Origin: Platerodrilus igneus
Taxonomy: Eukaryota > Arthropoda > Insecta > Coleoptera > Lycidae
NCBI GenBank assembly: GCA_036346225.1
Contig: JARFIW010001177.1
Span: 1,396,501-1,460,500, forward strand
Reading direction: 5' to 3'
DNA length: 64,000 nucleotides
Shown piece by piece: positions 1-11,029 of the stretch (positions are counted from its first letter, which is position 1; every line of letters begins with the position of its first letter). Both the position numbers and the translations under genes were made by a program. A model generated the notes under the pieces. It did no database searches and was not told the DNA's origin. It was given only the letters and a program-made list of their open reading frames with translations.

Positions 1-29
1 CAAAAACACGTTCATGGTTATTGTTGTTG

Positions 30-272
30 TTAACTGTCCTGGGACGCCCCTGAGTTTCCTTTTCGTTGGCACAATACACTACCTGTATTTCTAAACTTTT
101 CAATAACCTTCAAAATTACAGCATTACTTGGAGAACGTTTATTAAACCTTTGTGTGAATTGATCAGACACGTATAGCAAACTTGCACCATTATGTCGGCC
201 GATTCCGTATGAACGAAAATAATGCTCTACCAGAAACACTTTCTCCTCTGTACTTAACACCATTTTTAACAA
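30..272 (-). pseudogene. DUF4817 helix-turn-helix fragment
   Basis: The 80-residue frame begins MLKMVLSTEEKVFLVEHYF, the usual opening of the insect DUF4817 domain, a predicted DNA-binding helix-turn-helix found at the start of many mariner-like and related transposon proteins. The region S-D-Q-F...R-S-P-S-N...I-EKF-TGSV fits the rest of that domain. The frame stops just after the domain, where intact relatives continue into a catalytic region, so this is a truncated remnant. No terminal repeats or catalytic part are visible in the window. Identification is by remembered family pattern, not by a search. Confidence 0.65.
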
Positions 273-1214
273 TTAGGCCCTACTAATTACTTGTTTGAGG
301 TTTACTTGACAGGTCTATACTAGCTAACTTGAGTGTGACAGCGCACGCATAAAAACACCGCGAACTTAGTTTCAGTACTGTTTATTTCGGGCAATACTGT
401 ACTATAAATTTTATTTGTAAAACATTCCTGGACGTTTTAAAGTTAATTTTTTTAAATTGTTAGAAAGTCAATTGATGCCTGCGAAGTCCGCAGTCACTCG
501 ATATTAAAATTTGATCTATACTTGACCTTTACCTCAATCTAATTTCACTTGTATAATATAGCACCTTTGCAGAATGTGCTTAGTACACATTTGGTGTATT
601 AATAAAACAGTGTAACACTGATAAGGTTATGAGCTCAAACACTTATCGGCGCATTTGATTTATTTGTAACGGATTTAACGGAATTTAATTCTTTATTAAT
701 TGATATAAAAGTTGGGACTTATGAAAGTTTAAGTCGCCTTGTAAATAATTTTGTTAATTGAATTGTTTTATTAATTGATATAAATTTGGACTTATGAAAG
801 TTTAAGTTGCCTTGTATATAGTTTTGTTACTTGAATTGTTTTATTAAGGAACTAAGTCGAATCATTTTTTTCATGGTACATATTTTTTTGTACCTATATT
901 ACCTAAAAGAAACATCAGAACTACTTTGCTTTACAATTGTTTTATTTATTGAAATGGTGTGTTGTGACTTAGTGCATTAAATGGTACACTACTGTGTTAA
1001 GCTATACCGGTCAGCCCACCCCTGAGGAAGTTATTAGATGTTTCATGCTCTTAAATGATTATAGCTTATGCTATGTGTTTGTGGTAAGCAAAATTTAGTG
1101 TTTTGTTTAGATTCTGCCATACTTGAGGAGACGGAGTTTGCAGCCAAGGCATCAGTCCCGAGGTAATTGGTATAATTCTACTCCCTTACAGATAGGTGCA
1201 ACAAGGAGCAGGAC
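273..1214. other. unassigned AT-rich DNA
   Basis: No coding region recognised. The only structure noted is a roughly 75-bp tandem duplication at 692-839. The DNA ends where similarity to the inner arm of element A begins. Confidence 0.5.
692..839. repeat. two-copy tandem repeat, about 75 bp
   Basis: Unit 1 (692-766) and unit 2 (767-839) both begin TTTATTAATTGATATAAA and end TTGAATTGT. They differ by a few substitutions and small deletions. A third start, TTTATTAA, follows unit 2. Confidence 0.7.
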
Positions 1215-1349
1215 AGGTTTTGGAATTTTTTATTAATGCTTTCGAGGCCTTCCTCTTACTCCCTGGTCCATCTTGTTAGTGCTTTCCAGAGAAAACGGAA
1301 ACTTAGTTATAACACCATGCCTAGCGGAAAGAAATCAGTCGAACTTCCT

Positions 1350-1619
1350 TCATAGATAGCTGTAAAATGCACCACAAGTTTCTTTTTTTAGCATAAACAT
1401 CCTTTTGTTTGTAAATGTTTGCTCGGCGTCAGAAAGATCGCAAACTTTAACCAACATTATATTGTCACTAAATGATTCTGTAATTGATGTGTGTAGACCA
1501 CCAATCAGCATCTGTTCGCCTTCGACATAACAAATATTACCAATATCTGTCACCAGATTATTGTTGCACATATTTTCTGCTACCAGCCAAAATCCAAATC
1601 GCTCATTTATTGGTTTCAC
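1350..1619 (-). pseudogene. Rep-like gene, start region (A left arm)
   Basis: An 89-residue frame reading MKPINERFGFWLVAENMCNN and onward, the mirror copy of the N-terminal part of the Rep-like gene at 2988 and 24,680. The homologous DNA continues on minus to about 1215 and then stops, so only the first fifth of the gene is present. The function of this N-terminal region is not recognised. Confidence 0.6.
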
Positions 1620-2986
1620 TATATTCGCAAGAAGTTAAGCCACGTTAATGTTTACCATTCTAGCTACTGCCAAATACTAAATTGAATACGAAAAATTACC
1701 CCTTATGTACCCTACAGAGTGAGGGCGTTTAGTGTCGAAGATGCTCCAATATGTCGGACACCGTCACATCGCTTACATTCTCTTGTTTAGGAACAGTTTT
1801 GTTATCCGACCTAGATTGGATTTATTCTGACCTAGATCGAAATTGGCAGGGGTGCGCATCGACATATGTCCGGATATATGTCGGATATATGCAGGATGTT
1901 AGCTTAGAGTGAAATTGCCTTATAGGCTAAAATTGCGTTATAGAGTGTAATTGCCTTATAGAGTGAAATTACCTTATAGGGTGAAATTGCTCCCGACCTA
2001 GGTCAGATGAAAATTCGACCTAGATCGAATTAATCCGACCTAGGTCGGATTTATTTTAAATGCTGGACATATGTCGGACATATGGCGAACATGACTGACA
2101 TATGTTGACATGTTAGAAATATGTTAAACATATGTCGGATATATGTCAGATATATGTAGTCTGTATACTGGACATATGTCGGATGTATGTCGGATATAGT
2201 TTAAATGTATGTCGAATGTATGTCATACGGATGCGAAAGGAGAGAGAAGGACAAAGTAGGGTGGAGGAGAGGGTTTATGTTAGTTTACGTTGTTTGTAGT
2301 TAGGTTAGTCGGTGTTGTTTGGAGTTACATTAGGTTAGTTGAACTTATCAGGAGTTAGGTTAGCTAGTGTTGTCTGGAGTTAGGTTCGGATAGCTGGACT
2401 TGTGTGGACTTAGATTAGATAGAAGGAAAAATTGATAGGTTAGATCAGCGCCACGGCGCTAACCTAACCTATCAATTTTTCCTTCTCGCATCCGTGTGGC
2501 ATACATCCGACATACATCTAAACTATATCCGACACGCAGCCGACATATGCCCTGTATTCATTCTACATATATCCGACTTATATCCGCCATATGTCCGACA
2601 TATGTCCAACATTCAAAATAAATCCGATCTAGGTCAGATTATTCCGATCTAGTTCGAATTTTTATCCGGCCGAGGTCGGGGGCAATTTCACTCTATAAGG
2701 CAATTTCACCCTATAAGACAATTTCAGCCTATAAGGCAATTTCACTCTAACCTAACATCCTAAATATATCCGGACATATGTCAATGCACACCCCTGCCCA
2801 GTCCTACCTAGGTCGGATTAAATCCGACATAGGTCGGATAACAAAACTGTTCCTAAGCAAGGGAATGTAAACGTTATGACGGTGTACGACATATTGGGGC
2901 ATTTTCGGCAATATACGCTCTGTAGGGTGCATAAGGGGTAATTTTTTGTATTCAATTTAGTATTCGGCAGTAGCTAGAATGGTAAA
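1620..2986. repeat. central inverted region of A with short palindrome arrays
   Basis: Both sides of the palindrome centre carry multiple copies of short motifs: a palindrome of the type ATCCGACCTAGGTCGGAT, CATATGTCGGACATATG-like runs, and CTTATAGAGTGAAATTGC repeats (about 1918-1990, mirrored at 2685-2750). The sequence between the two Rep-like starts has no coding frame. The pattern resembles a replication or protein-binding region rather than a gene, but that is inference. Confidence 0.6.
2421..2486. repeat. perfect hairpin at the palindrome centre of A
   Basis: A 23-bp perfect stem (2421-2443 against 2464-2486) encloses an inner GC-rich stem AGCGCC/GGCGCT with a two-base AC loop centred at 2453-2454. 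It lies where the two arms of element A meet. Confidence 0.8.
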
Positions 2987-2987
2987 C

Positions 2988-4507
2988 ATGAGCGTCTCCA
3001 AGGTGATTAACGTTCTTCAACTTCTTGCGAATAAAGTTAAACTAACAAATGAGCGATTAGGATTTTGGCTGCTGGAGAAAATATGTGCAACAATAATCTG
3101 GTGACAGATATTGGTAATATTTGTTATGTCGAAGGCGAACAGAGGCTGAATGGTGGTTTACACACACCAATTACTGAACTATTTTGTGACAATATAATGT
3201 TGGTTAACATTTGCGATCTTTCTGACGCCGAGCAAACAGCTACAAAAAAAAGATGTTTATCCTAAAAAAGAAAATTTGTGGTACATTTAACAGCTATCTA
3301 CGAAGAAAGTTCGACCGATTTGTTTCTGCTAGGCATTGTGTTAAAGCTAAGTTTCCGTTTTTCTGGAAAGCACTAACAAGATGGGCCAGGTAGTAAAAGA
3401 AATTATCGGAAAATGAAAACCACGAAAGCATTAATAAAAAGTTACAAAAGTGGAACTAGCAGATGTTATGTTGGAAACTTTATTGGAGGAACTACCAGAT
3501 ATATTAGGCGGACTCAAAAAAGATTAATACTATTTTTTGACATGGATGTAACCCAAGATTTTGCTGGCCAATTTAGCAAGATGGAAATGTGTAATTTTTT
3601 AGCTACAAACCATAACTTTTGCTACTAGGGTGAATACAAAGGAAACTGCAATATTATAGTTGACAACGATGAAACTGTGGAATCGATTGTTTAACATTGC
3701 TAACAACCAATGCAAGAATTAAGATATACAACAAATTTGTGTGTCAGATAACAAGTCCTGGTGTTAATAAACAACTTGGAAATCATATACTAGATTTTTT
3801 ACGTTGACCAGATGTACTTTTAAGGAAAACATTCGCGTCTACTTTGGCCAAAGGACATGGTATTACGCGATTGGAAGCGACAATATACAACTGTACAATT
3901 GAAAACTATGTCAGTGCGGAATAGGTGTATAATCTCTTAAAAGACTGTTTAACCTTTTTAAGATAGTAAGTTATACTTCTGAAAGGCGTCAATGTACTGG
4001 GTGGCACTTGCCAAAATGTGGGGTAAGCTATCGGACAAGCTACAAAATAGCTGCTATTTAGTGTATAATAAACTACTACAGTACGTGTATTGGGGGAATA
4101 GCAATACAAAGAAATTGACTAGCCTGCAAATTAAGTTGTCGGAAAAACCAGAGGAAGGGGAAAATTGATAAAGTATGTGCTTTCGGCTTTTAATTTTCAC
4201 TATTTACCTGTAAATTATGTGAAGATGGTAGAGAAGGAAGACAGCCAGGATAAAATAAAAATCTTACACAAGTGCTACATTAAAGCAGGTAGTACATATT
4301 TTACATAATGTACACCACCACATTCTACAATTCCAAAAGAGACAGTCATTTCGGAATTGGGGTTGATAAATACGCCTAACATTCGCCCAGCGGTTGTACG
4401 ACAACGCGTAAATATTGGCAGTAAACTCTATCCGTTTACGCTTAAGGAGATTGCCTCATTATGCACGCCATACGCTGTAAGATAAAGAAAAAGACAGCTG
4501 GAATTAG
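2988..4507 (+). pseudogene. Rep-like gene, broken copy (A right arm)
   Basis: Homologous along its length to the better copy at 24,680-26,219. The start ATG at 2988 opens with the same residues (MSVSKVIN here, MNVSKVIN there). Frames at 3065-3265 and 3413-3628 carry the N-terminal block and the motif DMDVTQDFAG. Sequence to 4507 keeps the rest with many stops and frameshifts. Where B has a stop in this motif, A still has glutamine (VTQDFAG), so the lesions of A and B are independent. The companion gene starts 5 nt after the stop at 4505-4507. Function is discussed under the 24,680 copy. Confidence 0.6.
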
Positions 4508-4512
4508 AGGAT

Positions 4513-5055
4513 ATGGATGCAAAAAGGCGAAAGTTGGACTACATGGAAAACACTGCGACAATACGCGAACCATACAAAGATGTGTTAGACAAAGAACATC
4601 TTATTAGAGAAAATGAAGTAGAAATTAAAAATTATTTTATGTGCCGGTGGACTGACTTAGATACATCCGGGTTCTACAAGCTGTATGCATTTGTGGTTAG
4701 TAAGAAAGACTCTTTTAGTTATGTTAGGCGTCTTTGTGGAAAAGGATGGTACTAATTCCGTATACCTTTTAAAAGGTTATTCTAAAAACGTATTTATCGA
4801 AATGGTAAATAACATAGACGAACTAAGGAATGCGCGTTTCGTAACCTTGGTGTACACCACATGCAAAGGGTTCCGCTAAACATTGTATATTTGCCAAGTA
4901 AGGAAACTTTCGAATCATTTAAAACCAAGGGTCTAACAACCTATAACGACCATATATTCCCAAAAGTGGTGGACATGCAACTACGCAACAGTGAGTGGGA
5001 GAATAAGGATTCCCTCCAATACCAACAAGAAGAAATCAGAATAAAAATTTTTTGA
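4513..5055 (+). pseudogene. companion gene, frameshifted copy (A)
   Basis: Begins MDAKRRKLDYMENTATIREP at 4513. The frame breaks near 4710, continues in the frame of 4685-4879, and then in the frame of 4861-5055 (FKTKGLTTYNDHIFPKVVDM). The same order of blocks is seen in the B copy at 26,225. It is a small basic protein of about 200-270 residues in its unbroken form, with no domain I can name. The start lies 5 nt after the Rep-like stop, a spacing also seen in B, which suggests co-transcription or a compact virus-like genome. The A copy ends early relative to B, losing the C-terminal SNYWLEKE block. Confidence 0.5.
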
Positions 5056-5078
5056 ATAGTATTACATTGCTTTTTATT

Positions 5079-5097
5079 TATAAAAGGCTATGACGTC
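5079..5097 (+). promoter_or_regulatory. candidate TATA box with CRE-like site
   Basis: TATAAAAGG (5079-5087) is followed at once by TGACGTCA. The same TATAAAAGGC(T/C)(A/G)TGACGT block is found at 27,166 and, on the minus strand, at 19,915 and in degraded form at 22,556. Conservation in an otherwise decayed non-coding stretch after the companion gene suggests a promoter for the PolB-side transcript. Promoter function is inferred from sequence only. Confidence 0.4.
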
Positions 5098-5282
5098 ACC
5101 ACGAAATAGCAGTCACACAGAGAGGGGTGTGCATAGTGAGGGGTGCGCATGGGTAGGGGTGCGCATAGGGTAGGGATGTGTATGGGCGTATACGAAGGAA
5201 GCGAAAGTAAAAGTCACCAAGCATCTAATTCTTATTTAGATGGTATCGAGTACTTGTCGGTGTATGTATCCGAAGTAAAAAA

Positions 5283-5398
5283 CACAATTTGTACAGGCAA
5301 CTTATTAATAAAATTAGTTTATCGAACGAAGATGACAAGCGGTACGTCATCCCCGGAAGCATAACAACCTACCCATGGAGGCATAAAGATATTGATCT
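5283..5398 (+). pseudogene. PolB C-terminal tail fragment (A, first copy)
   Basis: The DNA encodes, across a frame break, the same last 35-40 residues as the PolB fragments at 5800-6195 and 27,381-27,497 (INKI-LS-EDD-R-IIP...HKDI type ending). It is preceded by a G-rich stretch of repeated GGGTGCGCAT-like units (5121-5180). It is a duplicated piece of a polymerase gene, not a working gene. Confidence 0.45.
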
Positions 5399-5799
5399 AA
5401 GATAGTTGTTTATATTTGTATAGATTTTGTAAATCTATTGGTTTTATTAGTTTTAAGATTCTATAATTTTTAAGCTCTTATCCCACCTTCCCTTTCTCCA
5501 AGTCCTTTCTGTTTCTATCCTGGTAGACAGAGTACACGTGTTATCTCCACGTAGTGTTCGCTGGACACAGCGGTTTTAGATTTCTCGGGAAATGGTTGGT
5601 TAAAGCATATGTCTTGGGTAGCGAAAGAAAGGTTTTAAAGATGGAGTTAAATATAGATGGACAAAAATTAGAGGTTTGGGCCTTTAAAAGGCGTAACTTT
5701 ATAAGGGGTGGTTCTATTTAAAATCTATATACAGATTTGGGCTCCCTAAAAAAATCTAATATTAGTTGATACCAAACAAGATATATTTATCTTAAAAGA

Positions 5800-6195
5800 G
5801 TGACTGACTACCCCGCGGATAATAAATACAATATACCCTTTGTCAACAAAAAAGTTGTAGGGATATTCAAAGACAATTTTAATGGGGATCTAGTATTTGA
5901 ATTTCTTAGTAGTAGGGCTAAGTCCCATTGTTTTGTAGGCAAGAAAGACGTAGTGAAAGAAATTAAAGTGGTCTCGCGAAGTGTAGTTACGAATATTAAT
6001 GTAAATAGTTTTAAGGACATAGTACATAATAATTCTAGTGTCTTTATGCCTAGCATGGTGTGTATTCGAAGTCATAAACACCAACTTTATACTCGATTAA
6101 TTAATAAAATTAGTTTGTCGGGCGAGGATAACGAAGGGTACGTTATCCCTAATAGCACAGCAATCTACGCATGGGGGCATAAAGATATAGGATAG
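5800..6195 (+). pseudogene. PolB C-terminal fragment, 131 residues
   Basis: Carries the C-terminal region typical of the protein-primed family B DNA polymerases of Polintons, adintoviruses and their relics in animal genomes. The visible blocks, in order, are KKVVGIFKDNFNGDLVFEFL (residues about 18-37), SRAKSHCFVGKK, IRSHKHQLYTRLINKISLS (about 90-108) and a final A-W-G-H-K-D. The exonuclease, the palm and the YxDTDS-type catalytic motif are absent. The frame is preceded by a partial subterminal-repeat motif (TTGATACCAAACAAGATA). Identification rests on remembered family motifs. It is not functional alone. Confidence 0.65.
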
Positions 6196-6660
6196 TTACT
6201 CATATACGTATATATTTTATTGTGTATGCATATAGTAGTATGTAAGTTAGTTATAAGACATACCCACCATCCCCATCTTTAATAATCCCTTCGCTCCCGG
6301 CGACATGTATTAACCTCCACGCGGTGTCGCTGGACTGCAAAATATATTGTTAGATTAACAGCAATATGTTTTATTGACCGAAAACTAATTTTCCCTCTTT
6401 TTAAACAACACATTAATGTTTTTTTGTTACAGGTTACTTTCACCTGCTTGCATTCGGCTACATGAAGAAAATAAAATAATGTTATACTTTGCAATGTAAG
6501 AATTGTATTCTACTAGTTTATTAAACTGTAAATCGGATAAAATAAATCATTAAACTTTTGTGTGCTTAATTTCTTTGTGTTAATACCTCAAAGTGTTTGG
6601 TTAAAGGATTCTAGATGTTAAAAAGGAGAGATGATTAGAAAGCGCTGCTGGTAGAAAATC
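6196..6660. other. non-coding spacer of element A
   Basis: Homologous to 30,700-30,990 in B (shared CTGCTT and AAACTGTAAATCGGATAAAA blocks). No gene recognised. Confidence 0.5.
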
Positions 6661-6670
6661 TTAAAATGAG

Positions 6671-7390
6671 GGTAGCTCCCTGGGGGATGATGCAATCTGA
6701 AAAATTCCTAGAAATTCAGGTAGCCGAGAAAAATCTAATATTAATTGATACCAAACAAGATATTTTTATCTCTAAAGAAACAAATATAATCTTTTATATA
6801 TTCGCTGGAGGGTATGTGTGTAAAACGGTAAGGGGTGGTCGGATTTTTAATCTATTTGCAGATTCGGATTCTGCGTAAAACAGCAAGATGAATCCGTGTC
6901 TCAAACCCCTAAAAAGTATGTAGGGGGTGATTAAAAAACCAGTTGGTAAAAGTTCTTAAAATGAGGATAGCTCCCTGCGCGATGATACTATCTAAAAAAT
7001 TTTTAGAAATTCGGATATTTGAGAAAAATCTAATATTAATTGATACCATACAAGATAGATTTCTCTCGGAAGAAACAAAAATAATCTTTTATATATTTGC
7101 TAGAGAGTGTGTGTGTAAAAGAGTAATGGTTATGCGAATTGTAAATCTGTTTGCAGATTCGAATTATGCGTGAAATTCTAGACTAATTTGATGTGCTGCA
7201 TGTCTAAAGAATTTATAAGGACGGTCAGAAATCGCTGCTGGTAAAAAATTTTAAAATGAGGGTAGCTCCCTAGAAGATGATGCTATCTAAAAAAATCCTA
7301 TAAATTCAGGTAGCTGAGAAAAATCTAATATTAATTGACACTAAACAAGATAGACTTATCTCGAAAGATGAAATGGCTAGTCAAAAAAAT
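6671..7390. repeat. subterminal tandem array of A, 295-bp period
   Basis: The marker GGTAGCTCCC or GATAGCTCCC recurs at 6671, 6966 and 7261, a constant 295-bp step. Each unit contains TTGATACCAAACAAGATA-like and AAATCTGTTTGCAGATTC-like blocks. Units keep short open frames that look alike, but these decay independently and no family is recognisable, so they are treated as repeat DNA. Confidence 0.8.
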
Positions 7391-8042
7391 ATATTTTGTC
7401 CAGAATGTGTGTAGAAATGGGAATGCTGGTGGAAATGAGGTTCCACGATTCTTGATTTCCCTCTGCTGGGAAGAAATTAAACCAGTAAGCGGTGAAAGAT
7501 ATTCAGTAAAAGGTTGAACAGATATAATACCTGATTTTATAATAACATATAACGAATTAGATGAATGCATTTGGGTTTTCAAGCATGGATACTTAGAATC
7601 CGACCTAATGACGTTAAAATGATCAGAATTTTGTCGAGAATGTAGAGATACGGTGGATGTTGTCGATTTCGAAATATTTGCTGACGAAGTGATAATAGAC
7701 TGCCATATGGCTGATATTAATAAAAGTTGCCATACCAATGATAACAAAAGTCGTTTGACTGGAAAGAGGCGTGCCGTATTGGGCAAAATTTTATCCTACA
7801 ACCTCTGTCCTAACTTTCTACGAGAACGTGCAATTGATGCTCTAAAAAATGACCCAATGGCTAGAAAAGCTTCCGCTCTTGTAAGTCTTAAGAGATTAAG
7901 GAAGAATATTCTAATAAAAGTGCAAATACTACAAAAGCACGAAGTTCTATTGAGAAGTTGCATATATTGCAATACACAGAGCCATATAAGGGAGCCATAC
8001 ATCACATGTCGTATTGTAAATTTGACATTAAGTACTGGTTAA

Positions 8043-8848
8043 GAGAACAACTAGTTGAATACAATAACTACGTCAAATTTTGTAAAACTGTGTTACGTGC
8101 AATTTGCACTTAAACAGTGTTTTTAGGTTAAGTTTTGATGTATGGAAGTTTCGCGCCATATTTTCAAAAGGCGCGGTGCGCGGGAATTTTAAATAGACTA
8201 GGCGGTACTTCCGTACGTCATAGTAGTGCATTTGCGCAGTGTGCGTGTCCCTAGAGGGTTGGACCAATACTAGACAAAGAGTGGGGACAAAGTGGGAGAA
8301 GTGTTTCCGTGACGCTCTAAAACGGGTCTGTTTTTCTTTGATCTTCAAGTGAAGTAGTCGTGCCTGGTATCGTATCTTATCTTATTATGTAGATTCCCTT
8401 GCCTTGCTTATCTTTGTTTGTCTTTGCCTGATTAAACCTTTCCTGTCGTTCCACTACATTTAGGACTCTGATACGACCCTGGAGCAGCCCACGACCCTGA
8501 TGTCCAAGCTCAGCCAACACCACCGGAGCCCGGAGCAATACCATCTTTATCGACCCGGAAGGATGATATGCGTACCTGGGGAAAAACTGGACCTATCATG
8601 TGAGTAAATCATCTTTTATCTTATATGTATGTAAATTTTCCGATTCTGGCGCAGTATAAATTATTGGTGACGTCATGGTAGTTGGCTACGCGGAATCTGT
8701 AATAAGGTTCGCGCTTCCGGCCGCCACGGACGTCGCATTGCTTTCGTATTCATGGCGCTTGCGCGATGTATTTTATGAACTTTGGTAACTGTATTTATCG
8801 GCTGCTAACTGTAGTACCGACTTTTAAGAACTATCTATCACCATATAA
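8043..8848. other. unassigned insert inside transposase copy 1
   Basis: More GC-rich than its surroundings (for example AAGGCGCGGTGCGCGGGAA near 8166) and without a recognisable frame. It separates the N-terminal and catalytic blocks of the transposase and could be an intron, an LTR-type insertion or host DNA. Confidence 0.35.
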
Positions 8849-9635
8849 ATGTATCACCATCTAAAGTGCAATACTTTACAAACTGTTTTATCGACCACAC
8901 AAACTATCACCAATAGAAGTGTAATAACTGTACCATCTAAATTGGCTGTAGATGCTACAGGAGGGCTTGTAAAAGAAATTTTAAGGTCTTATCACAATAT
9001 GTCCAGTAATATATTTTTATATGCCGGAGTAACTAATAATTCACCTTATAAACATAATCAAGTACCAGTTGTGCAAATCCTATCGGAATCACATAATACT
9101 GATTCTATAGCTACGTGGTTACAACTTTGGAAGCGGCACGGTGCATAAGTGTCTAAAATTGTTATGTGATCATTCATTTGCGTTACTGGGAGCTTCGTGT
9201 TGGACTTTTAATGAAATGTATCTTCGCAAATATTTAGATGATACATTTTCTTTTATTATTTCTACCAGCACTAACCAAACAACATCATTGCCAAGTTGTT
9301 TTATAAGAATTGATTAGGCACACGTAATGAAAATGGTTGCAAGTTAGGACAGTTTAATAAGAAAACCAAGACGATTTAGAGAATTCTATTTGCATTCGAT
9401 TTCGTTGTTGGCAAAAAGTACAAATTTGCAACAAGCTTAAGATTAACAAGTTGAAAATGCAAGGCATTGTCGCAAAGAACTTCCAAATGTAGACTTACTT
9501 TAAAACAATTTAAAGAAATTAAAATTATTATGTTGTAATAATTATAAGTATTCAGATAAAATACAAAATTTATAAACAACAAAGAGACATTTTAATATAT
9601 TTTATTTTATTGAATAAATATTTTAAAAGCTATAT

Positions 9636-9636
9636 A

Positions 9637-9667
<31 letters not shown>

Positions 9668-10082
9668 GTTTGTGTGTGTGTGTGTAAATAAGGGGGCATC
9701 ATATTTCGATTCAGTTTTTTCAGAGGATTCTAAATATGTATCGCACATTAATTTTGGACCTATTTGAAATTTTTGATAAAAATTAATTCCCCGGGGTATC
9801 CGTGGTCAGATTTTGTGGGGGGTACCATATTTCGACTCAGCTATGTTAGGGGAGTCCAAATATGTATCGCACATTAATTTTGGACCTATTTAAAATTTTA
9901 ATTTTCCCGACGGAATATCGGGGGGGGCACGGCGTCCCCGTGGCCCGATTTCAACTGACATCAAAACTTAAGCTCAGGACACCGAGCTAAATCGATTGAT
10001 GTATCACACATTGATGTCCGACCATTAGAAAGGCCTCGGACGGACAGACGGACGGACAGACGGACAGACAGACGGACGACAA
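9636..10082. repeat. TG microsatellite, degenerate repeats and GACGGACA array
   Basis: (TG)n/(TATG)n at 9636-9686. Two related units (about 9697-9780 and 9823-9895) share CATATTTCGA-TCAG and ATGTATCGCACATTAATTTT, and a third weaker echo, ATGTATCACACATTGATGTC, lies near 10,000. The stretch ends in a GACGGACA-type array (about 10,038-10,080). This looks like one composite repetitive insertion in transposase copy 1. Confidence 0.6.
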
Positions 10083-10440
10083 ATCGATTTCATAAACGAA
10101 CGAAGTTCGTTGAAAATCTTCTTAAAAGTCATAAGAAATGTGAAATCCAAACTAATGTAAAGTATATAACGAAGCCATACATTTTTATTGATTGTGATTA
10201 CGGTTATATTCTTTCGAACGAAGTGCTAGTTAATATCAAATTTAAACCCACCGATTTTATCTTGCGAGCTGTGGTTCATTTCTAAGACCCAATTACCAAC
10301 TCTATAGAAGCTATTGGCCATTATACTACATGTGCAAGAAGGCTCGATGGTATGTGGGAACTATTCGACGACAATGGAAAAGAATATAAAAATGTTGCAT
10401 CGAATATAACAGTGAATCCTCATTGCCTTTTATGCACTTT

Positions 10441-11020
10441 GTGATTTATTTCAATATTGCAGATTTGTGCTCCCCTTGTTCTAACCAGCATGCTTTATTA
10501 TTGTTACCGAATAGCTATTTACAGTATTTTTGCAAGTTTGTTGCTATCTCTTGTACATCAGGTTACTTTACTTACTGATAGTTCTTGAATAGCACATGTA
10601 CTTGGTGTTGATTGCTCCTTTTTCCAATAACTATGTTCATGTCCTTGGGGTATTGTTGTGTATGGAATTTTCTATACTTCCTTATAGATTTCTTGTATAT
10701 ATTTGTTCTGTTCTGTCTGTCTTGCTCTGTCATTGTATCTGTTTGGGAAAGTGTCTGTATTGTTCGCCTCTCTCTCCTGTATCTACACCGTTCATTTTGA
10801 TTTAACGTTCTTCTTCTATCAACAGTGTAGTATTTGCCACTGTCACCCAGTACGTTTCTATAGTGTCGGTGGGTAGTTAATCAATTACGTTTTGTTAAGA
10901 TATTTTGCTTTTTTTATATTATGTTTGGTGACTAATTTAGCAATTGTCAATAGGGTTCGTGTGATTGTTTCTGATTTACTGTCAGGTTAAATTAATCTTC
11001 GTTAGTAATTCAAATTTGGT
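10441..11020. other. unassigned DNA, possibly LINE-derived
   Basis: Lies directly downstream, in minus-strand sense, of a LINE endonuclease fragment. No clear coding frame was recognised. Confidence 0.3.
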
Positions 11021-11029
11021 AAGCTGCTT

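Larger units (their letters stand above)
1215..7441. mobile_element. element A: truncated palindromic Polinton-like element
   Basis: Left arm 1215-2248 is the inverted counterpart of right-arm sequence 2487-3400: the start of the Rep-like gene is read on minus at 1350-1619 and on plus near 2988. The two arms meet at a hairpin at 2421-2486. The right arm continues outward through the Rep-like gene, companion gene, PolB fragments and a 295-bp tandem array, in the same order as in element B. The left arm is lost beyond about 1215. The right end stops about 45 bp short of the terminus seen in B. A spacer at 2249-2420 makes the centre asymmetric. This is a decayed, older-looking copy of the same family as B. 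Confidence 0.75.
7650..10440 (+). pseudogene. MULE-like transposase with protease tail, copy 1
   Basis: Pieces of one insect DDE-transposase family appear in order. 7653-8042: N-terminal block with RLTGKRRAVLGKIL and ARKASALVSLKRLRK. 8849-9148: catalytic block with LAVDATGGLVKEI (first D), VPVVQILSESHNTDSIATWL. 9150-9220: CDHSFALLGA (second D). 9300-9450: FIRID-AHVMKM then RRFREFYLHS. 10,130-10,440: a tail with LRAVVHF and IGHYTTCARRLDGMWELFDD, which fits a ubiquitin-protease-like domain with its active-site His. The centre is missing, and 8043-8848 and about 9600-10,110 are foreign or unrelated DNA. Several stops break it. The family assignment to MULE-like DDE proteins is from remembered motifs. 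Confidence 0.55.

Noticed and set aside
2270..2480. AACCTAACCT / GGTTAGGTTAG words, as in the insect telomere repeat
   Set aside because: Only isolated or two-fold copies with other sequence between; no array.
7331..7517. 60-residue ORF crossing the right end of element A
   Set aside because: Spans the junction of arm DNA and the transposase region; a chance frame.
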